This document shows positions 1 to 9,603 of a stretch of DNA of 47,257 nt, one piece after another (position 1 is the stretch's first letter; each line of letters opens with the position of its first letter). The translations under genes were made by a program, and so were the position numbers. Under the pieces are notes generated by a model. That model was not told the DNA's origin. It saw nothing but the letters and a program-made list of their open reading frames with translations, and did no database searches. The DNA is from Symploca sp. SIO2E9 (GTDB lineage Bacteria > Cyanobacteriota > Cyanobacteriia > Cyanobacteriales > Coleofasciculaceae). The stretch lies in contig JAAHGS010000043.1 in NCBI GenBank assembly GCA_010692645.1, positions 1-47,257 on the forward strand, in the 5' to 3' direction.

Positions 1-162
1 ACCAGGGTTCCGGATCTCGAATAGTCCGCTTGACCTACTTCGTCTTAATATGTGCGCTTTACCGCTAAAAATATTCTACTATCAATCCCATTGTTTATCA
101 ATATTGCTCCCACAAAAAGCCGTCAAGGGAAGGACGGGGCTTGAATCCCATATTTTTGGTCA
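1..162 (+). repeat. IS200/IS605-like terminal repeat, left copy
   Basis: This segment matches, in inverted orientation and with a modest number of mismatches, the segment at 47017-47179. Both contain a hairpin in which AAGCCGTC pairs with GACGG..CTT (here about 117-142), followed by TTGAATC and TATTTTTGGTCA. Such hairpins next to a GGGGCTTGAA motif resemble the ends of cyanobacterial IS200/IS605-type elements or MITEs derived from them. No transposase or tnpB frame lies beside it, so it is either a solo end, a MITE, or the edge of an element that continues outside the window. Similarity between the copies stops at GGTCA. Confidence 0.6.
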
Positions 163-241
163 AAAATGAGGTGAGGCTGGTAGTATCTTTGTGGGGAGAA
201 TGCTGACGGTAGCAAAAGTCTAAGTTCTCAGAGCCAGGAAG

Positions 242-262
242 TCTTGGTCTTCATGACCAAGA
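242..262. promoter_or_regulatory. Inverted repeat upstream of the ammonia-lyase-like gene
   Basis: TCTTGGTC and GACCAAGA form a perfect 8-bp stem around a 5-nt loop, about 105 bp before the ATG of the next gene. There is no T-run after it, so an operator or mRNA leader hairpin is more likely than a terminator. Its role is inferred from position only. Confidence 0.35.
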
Positions 263-367
263 ATAGTTGCTACTGCCCATCAGGGAAATTTTCTTCCCTA
301 TTAGCTTTTATACTGTCTCACCTCCTCGCTTAAGGTTCCATTAAGTAGAAGTCAACCAAGTCACAAA

Positions 368-2098
368 ATGTCTAAAAATTGTAAATATTTTAGTTTACTC
401 TTAGCTACATCACTATGTTTAATTAGTGAACCAACTAAAGCTGATGAGCATACTACCCGAAACCTTGACGCTATTAACCATACTACTCCTAAAATAGTTA
501 TTTCTAAAAATCACTTGCCAGCTATTGTCCTTAATGGCAATAACTTAACTCCAAAAGAAGTGGTTGAGGTAGCACAACATGGAGCTAAAGTCGAAATTAG
601 CGATGCCTCCCTAGAAAAGTTACAAAAATCCCATGAATTATTGCTTCTAGCTGCCAAAAATGGTCAAGCAATTTATGGTTTAACCGTAGGGGTTGGTTTG
701 AATAAAGATCAATCTATGATTGATGCCAGCGGCAATTTAAGTGAAGAGGTAATTCAAGCTTCTCGAGAATTTAATCGAGGTTTAATTTATGCTCACACCG
801 CAGGTACTGGTCCAGAAATGAGCCGAGATGTAGTTCGAGCGGTCATGGTGACACGCTTAAACTCTATTTTGTATGGAGCAACAGGTGTTCAACCAAAAGT
901 AGCCGAACAATACCGAGACTTTTTGAATAATGATATTGTTCCTGTTATTCCTTCTAGAGGTTCTGTAGGACAAGCAGATATTACTTTGATTACCCATATT
1001 GGTCTGGCAATGATTGGAGAGGGAGAAGTATATTACCAAAATCGGAAAATTGCTGCTGCCAAAGCCTTAGAAATGACGAGCATTAAGCCTTTAGTCCCTT
1101 TTGGAAAAGATTCTTTGTCAATCTTCAGTTCAAATGCTTACTCAGAAGCTTTGGGAACTTTGGCAATTGCAGAATTAGAACATGTTTTAAAGCTCTCAAA
1201 ACTGGTTTTTTCCTTAAGCATCGAGGGATTTAATGGTAATATCGAACCTTTTTTAGAAGACTCTAATGAAATTCGACCTTTCCCGGCAGTGAATAAGGTG
1301 TCAAGGGATATTAGAGAACTTCTTAATGATAGTTATCTTTGGCAAGAATCAGAGGAAAGAGCATTACAAGACCCTTTAAGTTATCGAACATCAGCTTACA
1401 CTCTAGGAGCAGTAGAAAGTTGTCTCCAGCAATTACAAGCACAACTTCAGATTCAACTTAATTCTTCTGATGATAATCCAGCCGTTGTTTTGAATGTCGA
1501 GAGTCCATCACAGCGACAAGAAGAAGCCTCTCACTACGTTTCAGAAGAAAACTTAAGTGGTGCAGTGTTACCAACAGCCAACTTTTCTCCTTTACCTTGG
1601 GTAATCTCTTTCCAGGAAGCTGCGATCGCTCTTAGTCATCTTTCTAATGCTTCAGCACAACGTACCATAAAATTGGGCAATCCAAAGTTTACCCATCTTA
1701 CCCGCTTTTTGGGTACTGAAAATACAGTCCATGCCTATGGTGCAATTCAAAAGGTATTTGTTTCCTTGGCTGCGGAAAACCAAGAACTCGCTATGCCTGT
1801 ATCAATCGATTATTTTGCGATCGCAGGAAACATTGAAGACATGTCTACCAATGCACCAAGGGTTGTACGTCGTTTCCGACAACAAATCGATAATCTCTAT
1901 TACATTTTAGGGATAGAAATGATGCACGCAGCACAAGCTATTAATTTAAGAAAGCAAAAAGACCCCAACTTAAAATTATCTAGAATTACCCAAGATTTTT
2001 TTGAACAGTACAGACAGTTTGTTCCTTTTATGGAGACAGACCGGGTTTTAACATATGACATTGAGAAATCATATACTTTCCTCAAAAATTATAATTGA
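368..2098 (+). CDS. Secreted HAL/PAL-family protein lacking the MIO triad
   Basis: 576 residues of the aromatic amino acid ammonia-lyase (HAL/PAL/TAL) fold. Residues 1-25 look like a Sec signal peptide with a likely cut after TKA, so the protein is probably periplasmic or lipid-associated. Family landmarks are present: YGLTVGVG (catalytic-type Tyr103), QDPLSYR, the NSSDDNP stretch, NFSPLPW and the IEDMSTNAP segment. The key site differs. Active lyases read GS(V/I)GASGDL, and Ala-Ser-Gly cyclises to the MIO electrophile. Here residues 198-207 read GSVGQADITL, so the triad is Gln-Ala-Asp and MIO cannot form in the usual way. It may be a non-lyase member catalysing a different addition or elimination, or a binding protein. 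Codon and base use look more AT-rich than in neighbouring genes, which fits acquisition by transfer. No operon partner is adjacent; the next gene is convergent. Confidence 0.8.
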   Translation: MSKNCKYFSLLLATSLCLISEPTKADEHTTRNLDAINHTTPKIVISKNHLPAIVLNGNNLTPKEVVEVAQHGAKVEISDASLEKLQKSHELLLLAAKNGQAIYGLTVGVGLNKDQSMIDASGNLSEEVIQASREFNRGLIYAHTAGTGPEMSRDVVRAVMVTRLNSILYGATGVQPKVAEQYRDFLNNDIVPVIPSRGSVGQADITLITHIGLAMIGEGEVYYQNRKIAAAKALEMTSIKPLVPFGKDSLSIFSSNAYSEALGTLAIAELEHVLKLSKLVFSLSIEGFNGNIEPFLEDSNEIRPFPAVNKVSRDIRELLNDSYLWQESEERALQDPLSYRTSAYTLGAVESCLQQLQAQLQIQLNSSDDNPAVVLNVESPSQRQEEASHYVSEENLSGAVLPTANFSPLPWVISFQEAAIALSHLSNASAQRTIKLGNPKFTHLTRFLGTENTVHAYGAIQKVFVSLAAENQELAMPVSIDYFAIAGNIEDMSTNAPRVVRRFRQQIDNLYYILGIEMMHAAQAINLRKQKDPNLKLSRITQDFFEQYRQFVPFMETDRVLTYDIEKSYTFLKNYN

Positions 2099-2113
2099 GC
2101 GTCTTCATAAGAA

Positions 2114-2210
2114 AGTAATAAGTAATAAGTAATAAGTAATAAGTAATAAGTAATAAGTGAAGACTAGAACATTTATTGCTTATTACTTGTTCATGGTTCA
2201 TTAATGAACT
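2114..2210. repeat. AGTAATA heptamer array and palindromes between convergent genes
   Basis: Six perfect copies of the heptamer AGTAATA (2114-2155) are followed by CTTATTACTT, which can pair with the last AAGTAATAAG to make a 10-bp stem. A 14-bp palindrome GTTCATTAATGAAC lies at 2196-2209. The site sits between the stop codons of two convergent genes and could act as a bidirectional terminator. Tandem heptamers of this kind are common in cyanobacterial genomes. Confidence 0.6.
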
Positions 2211-2213
2211 AGA

Positions 2214-2921
2214 TTAATCTCGCCACAAAGCTATACCGCCCAACAACCCATTAATATTAGGCACAATTTTTACATTAGGGGGTAACTCTAAAGAAATTCT
2301 TTTCGCTTCACCGCCACCAAGATAAAGGTAGTCGTAATTAAAGAGCTTTTCAAGGGAAGCGATCGCTTTTTGCAAGCGACTATTCCATTTTTTCTTACCC
2401 TCTTTCTCCAAAGCTGCACGCCCTAACTGTTGCTCATAGGTTTCCCCTTTGCGAAACCGATGGTGCCCCATCTCCAGATTAGGTACTAGCCTCCCTTCGA
2501 CAAACAGAGAACTACCAAAACCTGTACCTAAGGTAATTACCATTTCCACACCCTTACCAGAAATTGTTCCCAATCCCTGTACATCAGCATCATTGGCAAC
2601 ACGCACTGGCTTCCCCAAGCGATTAGCCAGGGCTGTAGCTAAATCAAATCCACCCCAACCTGGATCTAAATTAACAGCGGTTTTAGTGACGCCAGCCTGT
2701 ACCACACCGGGAAATCCCGCCGAGACACGATCAAACTCGCCTTGTAAGGTGGCTAACTGGACAATCGTCTCAATCACAGTATCTGGCTTGGGAGGTTGCG
2801 GCGTATCCTGGCGGAGGCGTTCAGTTAAAGGCTTGCCAGCTTCATCTAAAACTATCACCTTGATGCCGCTGCCGCCAATATCCACTGTGAGAGTAAGGAT
2901 CGAGCCATCTTCTTGAGTCAT
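2214..2921 (-). CDS. ppgK: Polyphosphate glucokinase (ROK family)
   Basis: 235 residues, the usual size for strictly polyphosphate-dependent or poly-P/ATP glucokinase, which phosphorylates glucose to glucose-6-phosphate in the cytoplasm. Visible motifs are the phosphate-1 loop VDIGGSGIKV near residue 13, AGFPGVV, the sugar-binding/catalytic ANDADVQGLG with its Asp, the second phosphate loop LGTGFGSSLF, and NLEMGHHRF. The ROK zinc-binding cysteines are absent, as is normal for PpgK. The ATG at 2921 fits the family N-terminus. It is convergent with the ammonia-lyase-like gene and is followed upstream by the S1 gene on the same strand, about 80 bp away. Confidence 0.88.
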   Translation of the reverse strand: MTQEDGSILTLTVDIGGSGIKVIVLDEAGKPLTERLRQDTPQPPKPDTVIETIVQLATLQGEFDRVSAGFPGVVQAGVTKTAVNLDPGWGGFDLATALANRLGKPVRVANDADVQGLGTISGKGVEMVITLGTGFGSSLFVEGRLVPNLEMGHHRFRKGETYEQQLGRAALEKEGKKKWNSRLQKAIASLEKLFNYDYLYLGGGEAKRISLELPPNVKIVPNINGLLGGIALWRD

Positions 2922-3000
2922 TAGAATATTTTTCTCCTCTTCGAGGCTTGGGCTTGATTATGTAACAGTTCTAGCAGTGAAAATGGCGGCAGTGCAGTTA

Positions 3001-3906
3001 TTATTGCTGCAATAACTTTTGCCGAGCACGTTCTGAACGCGCTTCGGCACTATCCATTACCTCAGCCATTTTCTCAAGTATTTCTCCTGGATAATTTTCT
3101 AACATTCTGGTAGAAAGAGAAATACGACCCTGCCCTTCGTCCAAGTTAACAATCATCGCCTTGATTGGCTGCCCCAACTCGAACACTTTGGAGAGGTCTT
3201 CAATAAAGTTTTGGCTGATTTGCTTAATGTGCAACAAACCAGTTGTACCCTCAAAATCAATGAAGACACCAAAAGACTTAATTGAAACCACTTTACCTTC
3301 CACCAGCTGTCCCATCTCTAGCTGACTAAAGCTTTCAGCGCGAGAGGCTTCACGCTGGGAAAGTACCAGCTTGTTACGCTCGCGATCCAATTCTAGAAAG
3401 GTTACGGTGAGGCTTTGACCAATCAATGACTCTAAATTATTACGCTCATTGAGATGCGATCTCGGAATAAATCCCCGCAAACCTTGCAAATCGACAGTGA
3501 CACCTCCCTTGTTGACTCCGGAAACGCGCACTTGCACTGATTTACTATTCTCCTGTTGTTGAGTTAAATCGTCCCAAACCTTCTTTACTTCCAGCTGACG
3601 CCTCGAAAGCGTCACTTGACCATCAACATCCTGTTCCCGAATAATCAAGAAATCCATTTCTTCATTTAAGGGCAGTACCTCAGACAAATCAAGAGAAAAT
3701 TGCAATGAGACTTCGTTCATGGGAAGATACGCCATGGACTTACCACCGATGTCAATATACGCGCCATCAGTTTCGTAGCTGTAAACTGTACCGCGCACCA
3801 CCTGTCCCTTTTTAAACTCGTAGTCGTGTTCTTCTAAAGCCTTAGCAAAATCGTCCATAGAAAAAGACGTTTTGCTAGTTTGAGAACGAGTTGATTCTGA
3901 ATTCAT
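3001..3906 (-). CDS. rpsA: 30S ribosomal protein S1 (short cyanobacterial type)
   Basis: 301 residues from the ATG at 3906. A longer in-frame opening to 4143 exists, but its extra 79 residues have no S1 character and overlap the next gene, so the downstream ATG was chosen. Three S1 RNA-binding repeats are seen at about 32-100 (GQVVRGTVYSYETDGAYIDIG), 118-185 (VSGVNKGGVTVDLQGLRGFIPRSHL) and 197-265 (GQLVEGKVVSIKSFGVFIDF). Cyanobacteria carry short S1 proteins of roughly this length, sometimes two paralogs (Rps1a/Rps1b), and which paralog this is cannot be told here. The role is mRNA binding during translation initiation. Confidence 0.85.
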   Translation of the reverse strand: MNSESTRSQTSKTSFSMDDFAKALEEHDYEFKKGQVVRGTVYSYETDGAYIDIGGKSMAYLPMNEVSLQFSLDLSEVLPLNEEMDFLIIREQDVDGQVTLSRRQLEVKKVWDDLTQQQENSKSVQVRVSGVNKGGVTVDLQGLRGFIPRSHLNERNNLESLIGQSLTVTFLELDRERNKLVLSQREASRAESFSQLEMGQLVEGKVVSIKSFGVFIDFEGTTGLLHIKQISQNFIEDLSKVFELGQPIKAMIVNLDEGQGRISLSTRMLENYPGEILEKMAEVMDSAEARSERARQKLLQQ

Positions 3907-3985
3907 GACTATATTATTGCTATAGAAAACTAATAAATTACCTACTTGGGCATACTGGTGGTGTGCTGGCGATTCAGCATGCTTA

Positions 3986-4726
3986 CTATAGTTCCTGCTC
4001 AAATAGTTGTTTAACTTGCTTCCAGGCATCAGTTGCCGCTGCCTGATTATAGCTGGCACGACGATCGCAGAAAAAGCCGTGATCTGCTCCTTCGTAACGA
4101 AATATTCGGTGTTCAATTTGGTGTTTGTTGAGGGCTGCCTCAATTTCCTCTACCTGGGTTGTGGGGATACTGGCATCTTCGATGCCGAAGAAGGTGTAGA
4201 TTGTACCCCATATCTCCGGTGTGCGAGTGATGGTGGGTTCACCCCCCCCTGGTGTCATGGTAGTAATGCCAGCGCCGTAGAAAGAAGCTGTGGCTTTAAC
4301 CTCAGGTAAAGTAGCGGCAAGATAGGCAACATGACCACCAAAACAAAAGCCGATGCAGCCAATCCCCTTATCTTGCAGAGGCATCTGGCTTTTGAGATAA
4401 TCAATTGTAGCCTGAATATCAGCAAGTAGTTCCTTAGCCTTGGTTTGTTGTTTATATTCCTTGCCAACTTTAAAGTCTTGTTGAGTGTAACCAGTTTCAA
4501 AACCAGGGGCTTGGCGTTGATAGAGTGCTGGGGCAATTGCTATGTAGCCTTCTTGAGCCAAACGCTCTGTGATCTCCCTGATATGGTCATTAACGCCAAA
4601 AATTTCCTGTAGTACCACAATTGCAGGAAAAGAACCATCCTCCCTTGGTCTTGCCAAGTAAGAGGCAATTTCGAGAGAACCATTCGCTACCTTGACTGAA
4701 TCCGTATAGATTTCTTTATCTGTCAT
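3986..4726 (-). CDS. Dienelactone hydrolase family protein
   Basis: About 246 residues from the ATG at 4726 (MTDKEIYTDSVKV); an upstream in-frame ATG at 4768 is less family-like. It is an alpha/beta-hydrolase of the carboxymethylenebutenolidase type. The nucleophile elbow GFCFGGH carries the Cys typical of the family, VLQEIFGVN is the oxyanion-side strand, and YEGADHGFFCDRR provides the catalytic His. It is likely a cytoplasmic hydrolase of lactones or esters, substrate unknown. It lies 79 bp upstream of the S1 gene on the same strand, but no functional link is evident. Confidence 0.85.
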   Translation of the reverse strand: MTDKEIYTDSVKVANGSLEIASYLARPREDGSFPAIVVLQEIFGVNDHIREITERLAQEGYIAIAPALYQRQAPGFETGYTQQDFKVGKEYKQQTKAKELLADIQATIDYLKSQMPLQDKGIGCIGFCFGGHVAYLAATLPEVKATASFYGAGITTMTPGGGEPTITRTPEIWGTIYTFFGIEDASIPTTQVEEIEAALNKHQIEHRIFRYEGADHGFFCDRRASYNQAAATDAWKQVKQLFEQEL

Positions 4727-5111
4727 AATTAGCAATGAGACGGAGCTTGTGTGCTCTGTTGAAGCCAAAGTTGTCTAGGATCGATGGGTGATCGATCTTC
4801 TGACTAGTGGAAAACTTCAGCCTAATTTTAACTCCAACTCACTCCTTTGCCTGCAAAACTTTCAAAATTAACTTAGGTTATGAGTTTATCAGTTGCTTTC
4901 CCAGTTAATCCTTGTCTTTTACCAACTTCAACTTTCTGTAGATAGATTTGAGTCTGATTATTAATAATTTAGAGATTTACATGAGTGAGAAAATTTATTT
5001 TTATCTAATTGAAATCTTTTTCCAGGAGTTGATAATTTTGCTTTTACCATGAACTGCTAACAACGCCTGACCCTCTTAATTGGTGTACCGGAGAGCTTTG
5101 GAGACTCTTTG
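4727..5111. other. Intergenic region between divergent genes
   Basis: About 385 bp separating the dienelactone hydrolase gene (minus) from the GntR gene (plus). It is AT-rich and must hold both promoters. No convincing operator palindrome, RNA gene or further coding frame was found. Confidence 0.5.
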
Positions 5112-6098
5112 ATGGTTAAGTATCATATTCAGCAAGACAGTGAAATTCCTGCCTCAAAGCAGCTATTTGACCAAATTCAGTTTGCGATTGCCTCTAGGCA
5201 ATATCCACCAGGAGAAAAACTGCCCAGTACTAGGCAGCTAGCGATGGAGACTGGTTTGCACCGCAATACAATTAGCAAGGTATACCGACAACTGGAAGAA
5301 ACGGGACTAGTAGAATCCTTAGCTGGCTCAGGTATTTATGTCAAAGCACAGGGGCATGAAGGCGGTACTCAACGGCAGTCTCCCATCCTCAATGAGTATC
5401 CCGAAGCCTATAAAGTTGTGCAAGAGAGTCTTGATCAATTACTAATCCAGGGTTGTTCCCTCAGCGAAGCTAGGCAGCTATTTTTGGCAGAAATTGATTG
5501 GCGCTTGCGCTGTAGTGCACGGGTACTGGTGACAGTTGAGGCCAGAGACTTAGGTGCTGGTAAGTTAATGGTTAATGAATTGGAACAGTCTCTAAAGATT
5601 CCTGTGCAGTTAGTACCAATTGAGGAGCTCTCGGAAGCACTGGCTCAAACTAACTCTGCCACAGTAGTAACCAGCCGCTATTTTATTGGCAAAGCGGAGG
5701 AAATTGCCGCACCTAAATCTGTTCGCGTCATTCCCCTTGATATTTACGACTATGCTCAGGAAATCCAGTTGGTGAAAAGTCTCCCTAAAAATAGCTGTCT
5801 GGGGGTAGTCAGTCTTAGTTCTGGTATTCTACAAGTAGTAGAAATTATCCTCCACAGTCTACGGGGGGATGAGTTACTACTAATGACAGCTCAGATTAAA
5901 GATACCTACAAAATCAATGCCATGGTTCGTTCTGCTCATACAATTATCTGCGGAGACCAGGCAAGTTACCCAGTCGTTCAAGAGTCGATCAAAGCTTCCA
6001 GGGAAGATTTGATCCGCCCCCCCAAGATAATTCTCAGTAATAACTATATTGGCAGTAAGTCGATTAATCTGCTTAAACGGGAATTGGGCTTGGGTTAA
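5112..6098 (+). CDS. GntR-family transcriptional regulator
   Basis: 328 residues. An N-terminal winged helix-turn-helix spans about 10-78 and carries the GntR signature: PGEKLPSTRQLAMETGLHRN followed by TISKVYRQLEETGLVES, then a GSGIYV wing. The C-terminal 240 residues form an effector or partner domain that is neither the FadR/HutC/MocR type nor an aminotransferase. It contains periplasmic-binding-like stretches such as VVTSRYF and VIPLDIYDYAQE, and is of a form often seen in cyanobacterial GntR proteins of unknown ligand. The ATG at 5112 was preferred over the TTG immediately before it. The target genes are unknown; the gene is divergent from the hydrolase. Confidence 0.82.
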   Translation: MVKYHIQQDSEIPASKQLFDQIQFAIASRQYPPGEKLPSTRQLAMETGLHRNTISKVYRQLEETGLVESLAGSGIYVKAQGHEGGTQRQSPILNEYPEAYKVVQESLDQLLIQGCSLSEARQLFLAEIDWRLRCSARVLVTVEARDLGAGKLMVNELEQSLKIPVQLVPIEELSEALAQTNSATVVTSRYFIGKAEEIAAPKSVRVIPLDIYDYAQEIQLVKSLPKNSCLGVVSLSSGILQVVEIILHSLRGDELLLMTAQIKDTYKINAMVRSAHTIICGDQASYPVVQESIKASREDLIRPPKIILSNNYIGSKSINLLKRELGLG

Positions 6099-6270
6099 GG
6101 CAACTCCAAGAAATAAATTATCCAATTGACGCCAGAAACACGATGTTAAGATTCTTCTCCCCCTCTCCCCCTCTCCCTCTCCTCCTAACCGATGGGATAT
6201 TTTTTTATTTGGAAGTCCCTAAGTGATATCCTCCCACACTATACTCGTTAGAGTCAGTGTGGGCTTATTA

Positions 6271-6308
6271 TATAGCAATCGCCAAGGCGGTTAAGACATT
6301 AAAACAGT
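6271..6308. repeat. Interspersed 38-bp repeat, copy 1
   Basis: The sequence starting TATAGCAATCGCCAAGGCGG and ending near ATTAAAACAGT recurs at 34427-34464 with two differences. It lies in non-coding DNA in both places. It contains a short GCC..GGC inverted motif. It is probably a dispersed cyanobacterial repeat with no assigned function. Confidence 0.6.
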
Positions 6309-6364
6309 ATCAATCCCTGGCTACAGTTACTGCCCTGACACCTTCTAGCTGAAAGCGGCAAAAC

Positions 6365-7219
6365 TCAGATTTTAGCATGATCACCTATTCCTAGAAACTT
6401 GCACACCCTTTCTAGATAGACTTCCGGAGCTTCTAGCATTGGAAAATGAGCTGTATTAGGAATCTCGCAATAATCAACTCTTTCACTCAGTTGCGCCGCC
6501 TTACGTCCAAGTGCCGCTGGGATAATCTTGTCGCGCTCGCCAGAAACTAACAGAGTTGGCACACTCAACTGAGCAAATTCCTGGGGCATCACCTCTGCGG
6601 CATACTTGCTCACTGCCGTTAGCATTGTACCCAAAGCTGCTTCATAATCAGCATCCAGGTAATCTTTCAAAAAGGCGCGACTGACAGCTGTAGGCAGTGG
6701 ACGGTACAAAAATCGCTTCATAAACAATCCCTCAGCAAAGGGAATCTTTAACAGCCAACGAGGACGAAAATTAACAACATAGCTACCAATTTTGTGGAAG
6801 GCACTAAAAGATTTTTCTTCGTATTCAAAAACACCACTGCAAGTCAAAACTGCCTGTTCGACTCGCTCTCGATAGCGGTTGAGAAACATCGTCGCCGCTG
6901 AGGCACCCAAAGAGTGGGCATTGATGTAAATGCGACTTACCTCCAAAATATCTAACAAAACTGCTAAATCTTCGGCGTAGTCTTCCATTTCATAGCTTAA
7001 GCCTGTCGGTTGTTGCGGTAGCCGTGAACGACCAAATCCCCGCAAATCATAGAGCAGGCAATCAAAAGTCTCTGATAGGAAATTAGCGGTACTTTCCCAG
7101 TAGCGAGCCGAACCTCCCCAGCCATGCACAAAGACCATCACTGGTTTGTTTGCAGCTGAGCTTGACTTTTTTATCCATTCGTAGTAGTGAGGAACACCCC
7201 TAACTTGAATGTAAGGCAT
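6365..7219 (-). CDS. Alpha/beta hydrolase
   Basis: 284 residues with a classical serine-hydrolase layout. HGWGGSARYW is the oxyanion HG motif, NAHSLGAS is the nucleophile elbow with the catalytic Ser, GERDKIIP holds the acidic residue and NTAHFPMLEAP the His. There is no signal peptide. Similar cyanobacterial proteins are annotated as hydrolases or haloperoxidase-like, and the substrate is not predictable from sequence. It is about 70 bp downstream of clpX on the same strand, so read-through is possible. The ATG at 7219 fits the strand-1 start MPYIQVRG. Confidence 0.85.
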   Translation of the reverse strand: MPYIQVRGVPHYYEWIKKSSSAANKPVMVFVHGWGGSARYWESTANFLSETFDCLLYDLRGFGRSRLPQQPTGLSYEMEDYAEDLAVLLDILEVSRIYINAHSLGASAATMFLNRYRERVEQAVLTCSGVFEYEEKSFSAFHKIGSYVVNFRPRWLLKIPFAEGLFMKRFLYRPLPTAVSRAFLKDYLDADYEAALGTMLTAVSKYAAEVMPQEFAQLSVPTLLVSGERDKIIPAALGRKAAQLSERVDYCEIPNTAHFPMLEAPEVYLERVCKFLGIGDHAKI

Positions 7220-7286
7220 TTTGATGTCCTTTGTCTTTTATTTTTGGCTTTTGACAAATGACAAATGACTCCTAACTTAGTGACAA

Positions 7287-8627
7287 CTATGCTGATTCTG
7301 GTTTTGGCAGCGAAGAAGGATGCACCAGAAGTTCTGCTGTTGAGCGCTTCTCCACCATTTCCCTGGTAATTGTACAGCGGGTTAGATCTTTACGTGAGGG
7401 CAATTCATACATAATATCGAGCATCAATTCCTCCACAATGCCCCGCAATGCCCTCGCTCCAGTTTTGCGGCGGTAGGCTTCTTGCGCGATTGCTCGCACT
7501 GCTTCCGGCTTGAATTCCAGCTGTACGCTGTCCATCTTCAAAAGCTTCTGATACTGCTTGACTAGAGCATTGCGTGGTTCGGTCAAAATTGCCATCAGCG
7601 CTTTCTCATCAAGTGGGTTAACTACTGCCACCATCGGTACTCTGCCAATGAATTCTGGAATCATGCCGAACTTGACCAAATCGTCAGGCTCTAAGTGCCG
7701 TAATAAATCAGCTGCTCGCTTGTCCCTAGATTGCCCTTGTCCTGGCTGAATAAAGCCCATAGAGCGCTTGCCAATGCGCTGCTCTACCACTTTATCAAGA
7801 CCAACAAAGGCACCACCGCAGATAAATAGAATATTGCTGGTATCAATTTGAATGCAGTCTTGATAAGGATGCTTGCGTCCACCTTGCGGCGGCACATTAG
7901 CTACTGTCCCCTCCAGCATCTTCAACAAGGCTTGTTGGACGCCTTCACCAGATACATCTCTGGTGATTGAGGGATTTTCGCTCTTGCGCGCTACTTTATC
8001 AATTTCATCAATGTAGATAATTCCTCGCTGAGCTTCCTCAACATCGAAATCCGCTACTTGCAACAGTCGCAGTAAAATATTTTCGACATCTTCTCCGACA
8101 TAACCTGCTTCTGTCAAAGTTGTGGCGTCTGCTACTGCAAAGGGGACATCCAGGACTTTGGCTAGGGTTTGAGCTAGGAGAGTTTTACCACAACCAGTCG
8201 GTCCAATCAGCAAAATGTTGGATTTGTGTACCTCTACGACATCTTCGTTCCCTTCCTTGCCGTTAGCCTTAGACTGGATAAAACTCAGACGCTTGTAGTG
8301 GTTATAGACAGCTACTGAGAGAACTTTTTTCGCCTCGTCCTGACCAATAACATGATCATCAAGATACTTTTTTAGTTCTCTAGGTTTGGGAATTTGATTG
8401 AGAGAAAGACCAGAAGCACGAGTACGACGCTTCTGAGGAGGTTCTGAACGCGGCACTGGCTGTGGGGCTGAGGAGTTAGAATCAAGTAACTCCTCATCTA
8501 AAATTTCGTTACATAAATCAACGCATTCATCACAGATATAAACTCCCGGGCCAGCAATCAACTTGCGCACCTGTTCTTGAGACTTGCCGCAAAACGAGCA
8601 TTTTAGATGAGAATCGTATTTAGACAT
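7287..8627 (-). CDS. clpX: ATP-dependent Clp protease ATP-binding subunit ClpX
   Basis: 446 residues, full length. It has an N-terminal zinc-binding domain with Cys10, Cys13, Cys32 and Cys35, Walker A GPTGCGKT at 143-150, Walker [10 protein letters not shown], and the pore/RKH-type region and IGF loop expected for ClpP docking. ClpX unfolds tagged substrates and feeds them to ClpP. The start lies 15 bp after the clpP stop, so clpP-clpX are one transcription unit, with tig upstream on the same strand, the standard cyanobacterial arrangement. Confidence 0.97.
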   Translation of the reverse strand: MSKYDSHLKCSFCGKSQEQVRKLIAGPGVYICDECVDLCNEILDEELLDSNSSAPQPVPRSEPPQKRRTRASGLSLNQIPKPRELKKYLDDHVIGQDEAKKVLSVAVYNHYKRLSFIQSKANGKEGNEDVVEVHKSNILLIGPTGCGKTLLAQTLAKVLDVPFAVADATTLTEAGYVGEDVENILLRLLQVADFDVEEAQRGIIYIDEIDKVARKSENPSITRDVSGEGVQQALLKMLEGTVANVPPQGGRKHPYQDCIQIDTSNILFICGGAFVGLDKVVEQRIGKRSMGFIQPGQGQSRDKRAADLLRHLEPDDLVKFGMIPEFIGRVPMVAVVNPLDEKALMAILTEPRNALVKQYQKLLKMDSVQLEFKPEAVRAIAQEAYRRKTGARALRGIVEELMLDIMYELPSRKDLTRCTITREMVEKRSTAELLVHPSSLPKPESA

Positions 8628-8642
8628 AACCTGCCTCTTCGC

Positions 8643-9332
8643 TTAAATAGAAGTGATAGCTGCTTCCTTTTGGGGAAGGTTGTGCCGGGAGATCACTTGG
8701 TCAATTAAACCGTAGTCCTTGGCTTCAGACGCTGACATAAAAAAGTCGCGCTCAGTATCTTCAGCAATTTTCTCAAAGGGCTGACCCGTATGCTCAGCCA
8801 TCAACTGACTGAGTTGCTGCTTGTGGAAGAGAATTTCTTTGGCTTGAATCTCTATATCTACCGCCTGTCCCTGAGCTCCGCCAAGGGGCTGGTGAATCAT
8901 AATCCGAGCGTTGGGAAGTGCCATCCTCTTGCTAGGAGTTCCAGCTGTAAGTAAAAACGCTCCCATGCTAGCTGCTAGACCGTAGCAGATAGTAACCACA
9001 TCCGGAGTTACTTGCTGCATTGTGTCATAAATTGCCATACCAGCCGTAACTGAGCCTCCCGGTGAATTGATATACAGCTGTATATCCTTTTCTGGGTCTT
9101 CAGCTTCCAAATAAAGCATCTGGGCAACAATCGAGTCTGCCACCGCATCATCTATGGGTGTTCCCAAAAATACAATACGCTCTCGCAACAGCCGCGAGTA
9201 GATGTCAAACGCCCGTTCTCCTATACCGGACTGTTCTACCACCATCGGGACGATATTGCTAGGGCTAATGTCGTAAATTTCTGGGGAACTCAAGCTATTT
9301 AATAGGTAATCAGAGCACAGAGATTGGAGCAT
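8643..9332 (-). CDS. clpP: ATP-dependent Clp protease proteolytic subunit
   Basis: 229 residues. The Ser-His-Asp triad is Ser122 ([11 protein letters not shown]), His147 (IMIHQPLGG) and Asp196 (ERDFFMS), all intact. The mature core starts near VPMVVEQSG (residues 28-36); the preceding residues correspond to a propeptide-like extension, so an alternative start at Met30 cannot be excluded. Cyanobacteria have several ClpP paralogs; the one next to clpX and tig is the ClpX-partnered form. Confidence 0.95.
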   Translation of the reverse strand: MLQSLCSDYLLNSLSSPEIYDISPSNIVPMVVEQSGIGERAFDIYSRLLRERIVFLGTPIDDAVADSIVAQMLYLEAEDPEKDIQLYINSPGGSVTAGMAIYDTMQQVTPDVVTICYGLAASMGAFLLTAGTPSKRMALPNARIMIHQPLGGAQGQAVDIEIQAKEILFHKQQLSQLMAEHTGQPFEKIAEDTERDFFMSASEAKDYGLIDQVISRHNLPQKEAAITSI

Positions 9333-9603
9333 AAAAGCAAAGTAAAGGCATTTTATCTTTAGTTAGACAGAGGCGCTGTCAGAGGCGGCACATCCAAAAC
9401 TCAGCACCAACCATATCTTCTAATGATTATTATGCATCAACTGCTTGAAGACTAACTTTCTTAAGACCTGGGATCAGGCACTCGATTATGAAGCACTTGG
9501 AACCTTTTGTGATCGAATATTGAATTATTCGCAATAACTTGCCTAAAAATTCAGCAGCTCCCGCTATCTTCCTGAAATTAGCGGGAGAAGGTGACTCCCA
9601 GTA

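Noticed and set aside
2114-2155. CRISPR or iteron array
   Set aside because: Perfect 7-bp tandem units without spacers between convergent genes; no replication gene nearby.
2449-2916. 155-residue plus-strand frame
   Set aside because: Antisense to ppgK, whose motifs are unambiguous.
3907-4143. N-terminal extension of the S1 protein
   Set aside because: Would overlap the dienelactone hydrolase gene and has no S1-like sequence; ATG at 3906 fits better.
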